Shown: in pieces, positions 56,215-64,000 of the stretch
How the letters are laid out: each line of letters begins with the position of its first letter
Numbering within the stretch: position 1 is the stretch's first letter
Source of the DNA: Gigaspora rosea
Taxonomy: Eukaryota; Glomeromycota; Glomeromycetes; Diversisporales; Gigasporaceae
Length of the DNA stretch: 64,000 bases
Assembly: GCA_003550325.1 (NCBI GenBank)
Contig: QKWP01000511.1
Location: 196,344 to 260,343 of the forward strand
Direction: 5' to 3'
Made by a program: the position numbers and the translations under genes
Notes under the pieces: generated by a model
Databases searched by the model: none
What the model was told of the DNA's origin: nothing
The model's input: only the letters and a program-made list of their open reading frames with translations

Positions 56215-57095
56215 GAATCTAATTGTCACCACATAGCTGATCATACTGGTCACGCACTGCACAGCTACCTTATGGTACTGTGATGCAATCTCTTTCTTGA
56301 AGTAATTGAAAATGCTATAGTTGAAGATTATAAGAAGTAAGTTGATGACTGCAATAAAGTTTTAAAAGGTAAATTAGAGTTTTGCATCTATACATTATGT
56401 AAAATAATTTGGACTTATAATTTTTTGAACAGCAATGCAGTTTGCATTTTCTCAATTGAAGGATAGTTTATATAAGAAAGGTGTAGCAAATAAAGAACTC
56501 AAGCAAAAGCATGAAGCATTTGGAATTATAGTTAATAGTAAGTAAAAATTTTTAATATATTTGTAATTAGGGTACTGGCATTTATTAGGTAATATTTTAG
56601 GGGTGAGGGGTCAAGAAAAACTTATCTTAGTTAAATTTGATTGGCTAAAATTCTATTTATAGATCTTACCTGGGTGGGGGTAAGCCCCTATAGTAAATGA
56701 ATATTAGGTAATAAATGTCAGCACCTTTATAAAACTTTATTATATTTTCTAAGCATTATTATTATATTAGGAAGACATTTTGGTTTCTATGCCATACAAT
56801 ATTTCAATGAAGTCTATCTGGTAGATGAGATTTTTTCCTTTACATTGCCAGATACGCCAACACAATTATATTTATTAAAAGACATTATAAATATTTTATT
56901 AAAATTTAGAGTAAGTTTATCTTTAAATTGAATATTTTATTATACATAATAATATATATTAATAATTTTCTTAAAAATAGACCTGTGTTGTGTGCTTATA
57001 TAACCAAATAAATGTACTATTAAGTATAGTGTTCCAAGAAAATATGCGCCCACAGCAGATAACAGTTCCTGTTGCTGCTTCTCCAAGAATTTAAA
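56215..57095 (+). pseudogene. Spliced gene relic, at least four exonic segments, unknown
   Basis: Coding pieces with matching splice sites: HIADHTGHALHSYLMVL and CNLFLEVIENAIVEDYKK (about 56230-56370), then VDDCNKVLK at a donor GTAAATT; acceptor TTGAACAG to AMQFAFSQLKDSLYKKG and NKELKQKHEAFGIIVN, donor GTAAGT near 56540; acceptor TATATTAG (56771) to HFGFYAIQYFNEVYLVDEIF, LPDTPTQLYLLKDIINILL, donor GTAAGT near 56911; acceptor AAAATAG (56980) to TCVVCLYNQINVLLSIVFQE, ending TAA near 57092. Two in-frame stops (TGA near 56283, TAA near 56326) disable it. No family recognised. The intron at 56540-56771 holds a MITE. Confidence 0.6.
56570..56729. mobile_element. Intronic MITE with AGGGTACTGGCATTTATT ends
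   Basis: Left AGGGTACTGGCATTTATT, right reverse-complemented AGGTGCTGACATTTATT; both continue AGGTAATATT or CCTAATATTCA. The interior has GGGGTGAGG and CCTGGGTGGGGGTAAG. No clear TSD. Confidence 0.65.
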
Positions 57096-57120
57096 AAACT
57101 CATAGAAGCATAATATTAGA

Positions 57121-58570
57121 TAATTCTTAGTTATTTTTATAAAATGTGTATATTATTTTTTGAATAAATTATGTACTTTCTGGTATTTACAAGCAAGTAA
57201 AAGAATAGAAAAGCATTATTTAATATAGAATTCTATTGATTATAAAGTGCATATTATTTTTTTTTGAATAAGCTATATACTTCCTGGTAATTTACACATA
57301 ATAAAGGACAGAAAAGTAATATTTAATATAGATTATAAAATATGTATATTATTTTTTTTGAATTAACTATAAACTTACTCCCTGGCAATTTACACATAAG
57401 TAAAAGAACAGAGAAGTAATATTTAATATAGAATTCTTTTGATAATAAAATGTATACATGATTTGTTTTAAATAAACTATACTTACTTCCTGATAATTTA
57501 ACACATAAGTAAAAAGAATATTCAATATAGAATTTATTGACAATAAAATGCATACATTATTTTTGAATAAACTATAATTACCACCTAGTCATTTAACACA
57601 TAAGTGAAGGAGAGAAATAATATTTATATAGAATTCATTTATGATAAAATGTATATTATTTTTGAATAAATTATATATTTACAAACTTGTAATGTAATAT
57701 ATAATTTTGTAAAAAAAAAAAAAAAACAGAAAAAATATATTCATTATAATTTCTAATTGATAATAAAATGAATATATTATTTGAATAAATTATAATTACT
57801 GTCTAGAAATTTAACATATGAGTAAAGGACAGAAAAGAAAATTTAATATAAAATTATATTGATAATAAAACTTATACATTTATTTTTTAAATAAATTATA
57901 TACTTACAAACTAGTAATTTAATACATAAATAAAAGAACAGAGAAGTAATATTAAATATATAATTTTAATGATAATGAAATGTGTATATTATTTTTTGAA
58001 TAAACTATATGGGCCCTCAAAAGTAGAAACCAGACAATTTGGCAGATCACGGGTTTTGAGAAAATCGGCAAACTGTTTTGTTACACAAAATCAAAACAAT
58101 CTAAAAATAGTATATTCATATTAACAAACCTGTTTAAACAGGATTATTAGATCTGTAGACCTGTAGATTGCTTTTAAAATCTTAGTAAATCTATTTTTAG
58201 ATTATAGCGTCAAAAGCTTTTAACCGTTGTATCACAAAAATTTATTAAGTGATTAGAATTTTATTATTTAAGTAAAAAAGTTTGGGCTTTAAATTTTACA
58301 CCTGATCAATCAAACAGGTTAATTTTCAAAAAATTGTCAAATTGACTAGTTTCTACTTTTGAGGGCCTATATACTTACTCCCTGGTAATTCACATATAAG
58401 TAAAAGAACAGAGAAGTAATATTTAATATAGAATCCTATTGATTATAAAATGTGTATATTATTTTTTTGAAAAAACTATATACTTACCTCCTAGTAATAT
58501 ACACGTAAAAAGAACAAGAAGTAATATTTAATATATAATTCTATTGATAGTAAAATGCGTATATTATAGT
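57121..58570. repeat. Satellite, about eleven units of about 100 bp
   Basis: Unit landmarks AGTAATATTTAATATAGAAT, GATAATAAAATGTGTATATT, TTTTTGAATAAACTATATAC, TTACTCCCTGGTAATTTACA and AGTAAAAGAACAGAGAAG recur. The array is interrupted by the insertion 58011-58367 and ends at the truncated hAT copy near 58566. Confidence 0.88.
58011..58367. mobile_element. MITE in the satellite, GGGCCCTCAAAAGTAGAAAC ends
   Basis: TATAT flanks at 58006-58010 and 58368-58372. Ends GGGCCCTCAAAAGTAGAAAC and AGGCCCTCAAAAGTAGAAAC. Neighbouring satellite units supply the empty site AAACTATATACTTAC. The exact TSD (TA or TATAT) cannot be decided because the target is itself TATATA. Confidence 0.8.
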
Positions 58571-59569
58571 ATCATATAAAAATAATAATCTATTATCGAA
58601 GATTTTTTGTGTAACTATGATAATCATATTGATGTAAATTATTGAAAATATTTGAAGCAATATCAGGCCCAAATTGCTGCAAATTTAGTTGAAGTGGGCC
58701 TTTAGATACTCTTTAATCGATACCAATACTTCTTCAATTGATACAGATGTCTCTTCGATTGATGCCAATTAGTAATTTAAGCCGGCTAATGCAGCCGCAG
58801 CTAAGCCGGCTTAGCCGGCTAAGCCAGCTGATGTAATGTGATTGGCTGGCTAATGCGGCTAAAAGCTAACTATTATAAGAATCTGATAAATTCCGAAAAG
58901 GAAAATAAATAGACATAAAGTACGACCAAATATCCCGAAATATTCCGAATGCAGGCCAATAGTTAGCTGTTAGCCAGCCGCTTAGCCGATAATTTAGTCA
59001 GCTGGCTAAGCCAGTCGACTAAAACAATGTGGCTTAAATCACTAATGCCAATACCCCTTCAATTTATTAAGACGTGCGTTTTTTAAATGAAATCGCTGTT
59101 TATTTGACTTATATATACCCATGTTGCTTGGATTTAATTAGATGCACAGCATTAACAGCACTAATTCCAAAGTGAAATTTTGAAGATTAATAGGAAGTTC
59201 CAAAGAACTAAACTATAGAATGAAATTTCATTTTAATAAAAGTTACTAATTTATTTAAAAATTCGCTCAGCTAAAATATACGATTAAAATCAGTTTGAGG
59301 AAAAAAATCTTCTATAAGTACTTAAAAAAAGATTCTATAAGTTTATAGTCTTAATAAGAAAGAATTGATTTATATTGAAATTTCCAGTAGAAAAAAAAAT
59401 TGCAGCTGGTGCATCTAAAAAAGTGTGCCAAACTTTATATATAAGCTTTATATATAAGCTTTTATATAAAAAATACATATGTTAATTTATCAATCGAAAA
59501 TCATCTAAAAATCTGTCATTCTATGATACCACATATAGTTTTAATTTACATAGTATACCACGCACCCCA
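58566..59569. mobile_element. Second copy of the 20461 hAT element, left end lost
   Basis: Starts inside the element (AGTATCATATAAAAAT) next to the satellite and ends CACGCACCCCA, matching the TIR of the other copy. The sequence AAGCTTTATATATAAGCTTT at 59447-59467 is the empty site for the pogo and foldback insertions. It carries its own insertion, 58770-59044. Confidence 0.85.
58770..59044. mobile_element. GC-rich hAT MITE, 8-bp TSD ATGCCAAT
   Basis: Perfect TSD ATGCCAAT at 58762-58769 and 59045-59052. Ends TAGTAATTTAAGCC and TAGTGATTTAAGCC. Subterminal tracts of AGCCGGCTAA repeats (58782-58840, 58960-59020) make it far more GC-rich than its host. The 20461 copy shows the empty site. No ORF. 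Confidence 0.93.
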
Positions 59570-60435
59570 TTGTAGCATCCATTGAATATAAATTTTTTAA
59601 ATAATATCAACCTCAATAAAGTGAACGGTCTAGAATTCGAACAGAAATAATACAACAAGAATAACATGCAATTACGGTATACAATGCATACTGAAGCTAT
59701 TGAGAATGCGTATTTAGCCCAGCTCCAATATGTCTATTGACTTTTATTCAATATAAAAGTATGTGTAACATAAATAACACATAATAAAGTCTGCGGATTT
59801 CAAGAAAATTTTGTTTGCAAAATGCTTTTCAATCTGCGCATTGAAGATTTCGCAAATTGATTTTAAATGCTGGATATAACTCAAATTGGGATATAACTCA
59901 ACGAAGATTATAACTCAAGTATGACTGTACATTATTTTACAAATAAGCTATTAAATTATGTTTCTGTTAAAAATAATATAATTTCACATCTAGTAACTCA
60001 GAATTGAATTGACAGTAGTAACATATATGCACTTAATTAATAGTCAAATAAAAAAAAATAGTAACCACGAAATTGTAATAAAATGAACAAACATTAAATT
60101 CGTATGAATGTAAACATTTGATTTGAGATAATTTTAAATATAGTGCATAGGTTTATAGCACTTTGCAAAAAATGTAACTACCTCATTTTTGTGATGATAA
60201 TAAAGAGAAATATTTAAAGCAATGCTCAAGACTATAGATTGTCTATTATTCATATTTCTGATCAGTCAAGCCCATGCTTATTTGAAATGATAAAATTCTT
60301 AAATCTACAGAATCACCGATTCTCACAATTGCAGAGCCACAAAGTGTAATAATAAATTTGTCCTTATATTTGTATACAAATTAGCACAAATAAATATATA
60401 TTTTAATAAGAGTGCGCTCACTGGTTATGTAATTA
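59570..60435. other. AT-rich region with a possible Tigger-like end
   Basis: TATAACTCAANNNNGGATATAACTCAACGAAG up to TATGACTGTA (59875-59931) resembles, in reverse, the TACAGTCATAC-type ends of pogo/Tigger elements. No partner end was found. Nothing else is recognised. Confidence 0.35.
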
Positions 60436-60443
60436 GCCTATAT

Positions 60444-60796
60444 CAGGGTTGTGAATAGTCATAGTCTGATCAAAAATTCAATTGCCTAATTGCCCAATGG
60501 TCTAATTGCCCAATGGTCTAATTGTATAATGTCTATTCAATTTAGTTGAGAATAGACAATGCCTATTAAATAAAAATTTAATTAGACAATGTGTCTATTC
60601 ATAAATTAACTTGTCTATTGGTCCATTAGTCTAATTTAATACTTATATTAGTCAGATAATAATTTCTGAAATTAACCAATCAGAATACTTAATTATATTT
60701 TATTTATCTATTATCTAATGGTGTTGATTAGATATTATTAGCCATTAGACTATCTATTGAGTCTATTAGGTTGCCTATTGTATATTCACAATCCTG
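60444..60796. mobile_element. hAT MITE (CAGGGTTGTGAATA) with short tandem interior
   Basis: Perfect 8-bp TSD GCCTATAT at 60436-60443 and 60797-60804. Ends CAGGGTTGTGAATA and CAGGATTGTGAATA. Nearly the whole interior is built from ATTGCCCAATGGTCTA-like 10-13-bp motifs. Confidence 0.92.
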
Positions 60797-60804
60797 GCCT
60801 ATAT

Positions 60805-61117
60805 AATTAGCCAACCAGAACATGACACGCGGCGGCCGGTTTATCTATACTGTATTATTATGAATAAAACTGTTAAAGGTTTAATTTGTACGTAAAATTT
60901 AATATGGTTTTCAAAATGAGTAAAGTAATCTATGTCCGAAAATTAAGTAAAAATATTATTATTGCTCGATCACTATTCAACTTATTTGTAAAACTACGCA
61001 TTGGGCTAAACATATGGGAATATGGTTCATTCCATCATAGCATGACATTGCCAAAATAAACATGTTATAACCTATAAATTCTAGTCAAATTATATTTGCA
61101 AATTTTTAGATTTACTA
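60805..61117. other. No gene recognised
   Basis: Contains ACACGCGGCGGCCGG (60826-60840), an isolated GC-rich island. Nothing else is supported. Confidence 0.35.
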
Positions 61118-61443
61118 ACAATAAATAAGTTTTGATCCACTAGTTAGTTTTTGATAAACCAACTACCAAAATATTCATCATAGTAAGACAATTCTAACAA
61201 GCCCAAATCTTTAAAATTCAATCACTGAATCCAGAGATCATTAAAGATTTGAATCATTCTAAATAGTTAAAAATTAGGTTTTTTAATTCTTAAATACCTA
61301 CAAAGTAATACAAATTATCTAGATCCAGTAATTGGATTTTAACAATTATGGGCTCATTATTCGTGTAATAATTTCATTGAAATAAGCAATTTGGTAGTTG
61401 TTTCATCATAAATTAACTAGTAAATCAAAAGTTATTTACTATT
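61118..61443. mobile_element. Inverted-repeat element (ACTACCAAAATATTCAT family)
   Basis: Left arm AATAAATAAGTTTTGATCCA, then CAACTACCAAAATATTCATC and AACAAGCCCAAAT; right arm reverse-complemented AATAGTAAATAACTTTTGAT, CAACTACCAAATTGCTTATT. Fragments of the family are at 16522 and 37100. The right boundary merges with the TSD of the next element. Confidence 0.7.
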
Positions 61444-61740
61444 GGGATAATGAATAATGCTGAATTCATGTGATCACATAGTAATTTTCTGAATAAACAA
61501 ATTTGAGTTGTGTCCTAGCACTGTTGGTTTAAAGTTAGGGTTTGAGCACGTTTTTGTTTGATTTTATGTATTTATACCTAAATACACTAGGGTAATTAAA
61601 ATACAGTTACACCCAAACCCTAACATTGAAATTTGTTAGTTAGGGTTCTATAATGATTAATGATGCACCTTTGTTTATGCAGAAGATTATTGTATGATCA
61701 CGTGAATTTTAGGTTCATCCAATTTTAGCATTATTCCAAC
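61444..61740. mobile_element. MULE-like MITE, 10-bp TSD ATTTACTATT
   Basis: Perfect 10-bp duplication ATTTACTATT at 61434-61443 and 61741-61750. Ends GGGATAATGAATAATGCTG and GTTGGAATAATGCTAAAA; both then carry TGTGATCACATAGTAAT-like sequence (ACGTGATCATACAATAAT). TTAGGGTTT-type motifs lie inside (61533, 61610, 61642). Confidence 0.8.
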
Positions 61741-61750
61741 ATTTACTATT

Positions 61751-62036
61751 AAAGATTTTTGAAATTTTAAATCATAAATTCAAAAATCTGCAAATATATA
61801 ATATCAACTGGTATTATAAATAATAACCTAAATAAATAATACAATAAATTTTAAATATTTGTATTTTATTTAATTTAAAGAATGCTCTTGTTAAAATATT
61901 TTGATTCAATTTTTAATATACTGGAAGAACTACAGTATATTTAAAAATTTAAAAACACATAATATTTTAACTTCTTAATAGCTTTTTTTCTAAAATAAAA
62001 TATAGTAAATAATTTATTATTTATATTTTAATAAAT
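61751..62036. other. AT-rich sequence, nothing recognised
   Basis: No frame or repeat end was found. Confidence 0.4.
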
Positions 62037-62045
62037 ATTATTTTT

Positions 62046-62348
62046 GAGTTCATATTATTTTACTAACAATCACTTCACTAATATAACATTCACTGACAAT
62101 TATTAACTAACAAATTTATTTTACTGACAGTTCGTTTCACTGAAGCTCATTTCACTAACAAGTTTTTTTTTAAACACACTATCTTTAACTTTAATTCTAC
62201 TCAGACCCTAACAACAATGACCAGAATTACTTTGTCAATGAAATGAGCTTTGGTGAAATAAACTATCAGTAAAATGAACTTGTCAGTAAATTATTGTTAA
62301 TAAAATGTATTATCAGTAAAGTGATAGTCAGTGAAATAATTGCCACCC
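62046..62348. mobile_element. MULE-like palindromic MITE, 9-bp TSD ATTATTTTT
   Basis: TSD ATTATTTTT at 62037-62045 and 62349-62357. Arms GAGTTCATATTATTTTACTA and GGGTGGCAATTATTTCACTG extend over about 115 bp with TTTCACTGACAAT-type repeats. Confidence 0.85.
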
Positions 62349-62357
62349 ATTATTTTT

Positions 62358-63654
62358 CTATTATAATATAAAAAAAAATAATTTAAATATTTAGCATAAA
62401 TTTGAAATATCTAAATACTTTGTTAGAGAATTGATAATACAATAAAATTGCTATTAATTTATAAGTATTTATAACAAATTTTAAAACAATATAAAATGTT
62501 ATAGCATCAAAAGCCATTTATGTTCTTGACAATATAAAACATAAATTATTTGTACTATAATTAAATACTATACAAATAAATGCTAAATATGGTAATAGCT
62601 TTAGTAAATAATTGACTAATATTAAAGTAAACATGTTTTTAGGCTTTTTGATAGTTGCCTATGATTCATTAATCACAATAGTAATAGTCTTGTGGTTTTC
62701 TTATTAAATATATTTATTTATATTTATATTAGCTGTACTATTATATAATTCTAATTCAAAAAGTATTTTTTATACAGTATGGGGCAGCAAGAAACATCCA
62801 CTTGTTATTAGTAAAAACTTTGAATTTTTATAACTTTTTAAAAAAATTAAATTAAAAAACCCTCTGACACATTGATAGATTTTTAGCTAAACTATATTTC
62901 TGTGAGAGGATTTTTTTCTATTTTTTTAAAAAAAAATATTAAGAGTTAAAGTTGATAACAGATAATAGTTTAAAAAATTAGCCTTTAATATAAAAAAATG
63001 AAAATATATAGATTTATTTAACCAATTAGAATTAATTGCATCAAAATTGGTCAATCAAAAATGATATATAAGCACCCAAAATTGGTGCCTTATAGTATAA
63101 ATTGGATGTTTTTTACTGTTCTGCACTTTAGAAATTTTTATTAATTGAATATATAAAAAAGAATTTTACTAATTATTCTAGAATGTATGTATATAGATAT
63201 TAATTTTATTAATTCTAATTTGTAAATTTGTGTAATATACCAATCAAATAATTTCTACAACAAAAAATTAAGCTTTTGCTTATAGTCAAAGTAAGAGTAA
63301 ATTTGGGATGGGTAAGATATAGTTTATACATAATTTTACAAGGAATTTTTTTTGTTAAGAACCAAAAAGATTGAAGTTTTGGAATATTTGGCTTGTTTTA
63401 TGCACCCCATGTTCAAACACTTTATATGCAAATAGTAATTGTCTATAAAAAATATAATAATAATTATAGATGCACATTATATCTGATATTATAAATATAA
63501 CCATAGTAAAGGCTATATGCTGAGAGGTTGGGCATTCTCTGACCTGCCTATGATATAATATATAATATAATATACAATTTCTTAAAATATTTTGCAAGAG
63601 TCAACTATTGCATTTTCTCTACAACAAAAAATGTTATTAATAAAATATATACTT
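62358..63654. other. AT-rich sequence, nothing recognised
   Basis: AATTGGTGCC/GGTCAATC motifs near 63050 form a weak inverted pair. No gene. Confidence 0.35.
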
Positions 63655-63658
63655 TGAT

Positions 63659-64000
63659 CTGTGGGTCAATAGCGTAAGTGGTTACGCTCTCAGGTCTCCA
63701 AACGCAAGGTTGCCAGTTCAAGCCCTACTGGAGGACAAGAAAAACTATATGAAGTCATGAAACGGACGTGCTTGAACCAGGATGCTAGGACCATCGGCTA
63801 CAGGAAAATGAATACCTCTGGTAAAAATTCAGTTGCAAAAATTGGATACTTCTGGTGAAATTCTAGTTGTACAAGAATACCTTCAGTGAAACTCCAGTCG
63901 AAAATGAATACCTTCAGTGAAATTCCAGTTGAACATGAATACCTTTGGCAAAATTCCGGTTGAAACACTTGGACAGTTCTGGTTGAAACTTCTGGTAGTA
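63659..64000 (+). repeat. tRNA-derived SINE with 30-bp tandem tail, runs off window
   Basis: A pol III head: A box TAGCGTAAGTGG (63670-63681), B box AGTTCAAGCCC (63715-63725), T-arm-like stem CCAGT/ACTGG. The body continues through GAAACGGACGTGCTTGAAC, then from about 63803 units of about 30 bp (AAAATGAATACCTTCAGTG, AAATTCCAGTTG) repeat six or seven times to the window edge. A true tRNA is unlikely because the acceptor stem does not pair. Confidence 0.72.

Noticed and set aside
57121..58570. CRISPR-like array
   Set aside because: Units are contiguous and diverged along their whole length, with no constant repeat and variable spacer pattern, in a eukaryotic context.
63659..63735. Functional tRNA gene
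   Set aside because: A and B boxes are present, but the acceptor stem and anticodon loop do not fold, and a SINE body follows.

Overview
The window looks like AT-rich, transposon-saturated nuclear DNA of a fungus, most likely an arbuscular mycorrhizal fungus (Glomeromycotina; an inference). The reasons are the very low GC, the GT-AG introns of about 60 bp in the one intact gene, TTAGGG-type telomere-like repeats, and protein remnants that I recall as expanded families in those genomes (DUF659-type hAT transposases, an unnamed multi-exon family, a C2H2-type family). No host gene appears intact. The only intact coding gene I can support is the 562-residue, three-exon DDE transposase of a pogo/Tigger element at 21515-24230.

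Layout: 1-95 telomere-like inverted repeat; 0.3-4.0 kb five-unit tandem array; 4.0-8.0 kb small elements, an epsin (ENTH) exon relic and a cluster of nested hAT and MULE MITEs; 8.6-14.8 kb a hAT transposase pseudogene split by a MITE and by a gag-bearing LTR retrotransposon, itself hit by three MITEs; 14.8-17.8 kb more MITEs and palindromes; 18.1-19.7 kb low-complexity DNA around an assembly gap (18618-19432); 20.46-25.21 kb a four-member nest (hAT host element holding a TA-inserting MITE, the intact pogo element and a foldback hAT MITE); 25.6-27.5 kb a pseudogene with a MITE in its intron; 28-35 kb a CpG-richer block with direct repeats, a GC-rich hairpin and a zinc-finger-like pseudogene; 36-41 kb MITEs and tandem arrays; 42-47 kb a hAT transposase pseudogene blown apart by four insertions; 47.5-55.2 kb mostly unrecognised DNA; 55.2-58.6 kb tandem repeats and a four-segment pseudogene; 58.6-59.6 kb a second copy of the 20.46 kb hAT element carrying its own GC-rich MITE; 60.4-62.4 kb more hAT and MULE MITEs; 63.66 kb to the end a tRNA-derived SINE.

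The main result is a fine-scale insertion history read directly from target-site duplications (TSDs). At least twelve elements have perfect 8-bp TSDs (hAT type), four have 9-10-bp TSDs (MULE-like), and five have TA duplications (Tc1/mariner/pogo type). Several have paralogous empty sites inside the same window. At least five nonautonomous families share an AGGAYCCCGA-like terminus although their interiors differ, which suggests one transposase source moving many families. Every identification rests on reading the sequence and on remembered family motifs; no search was run.
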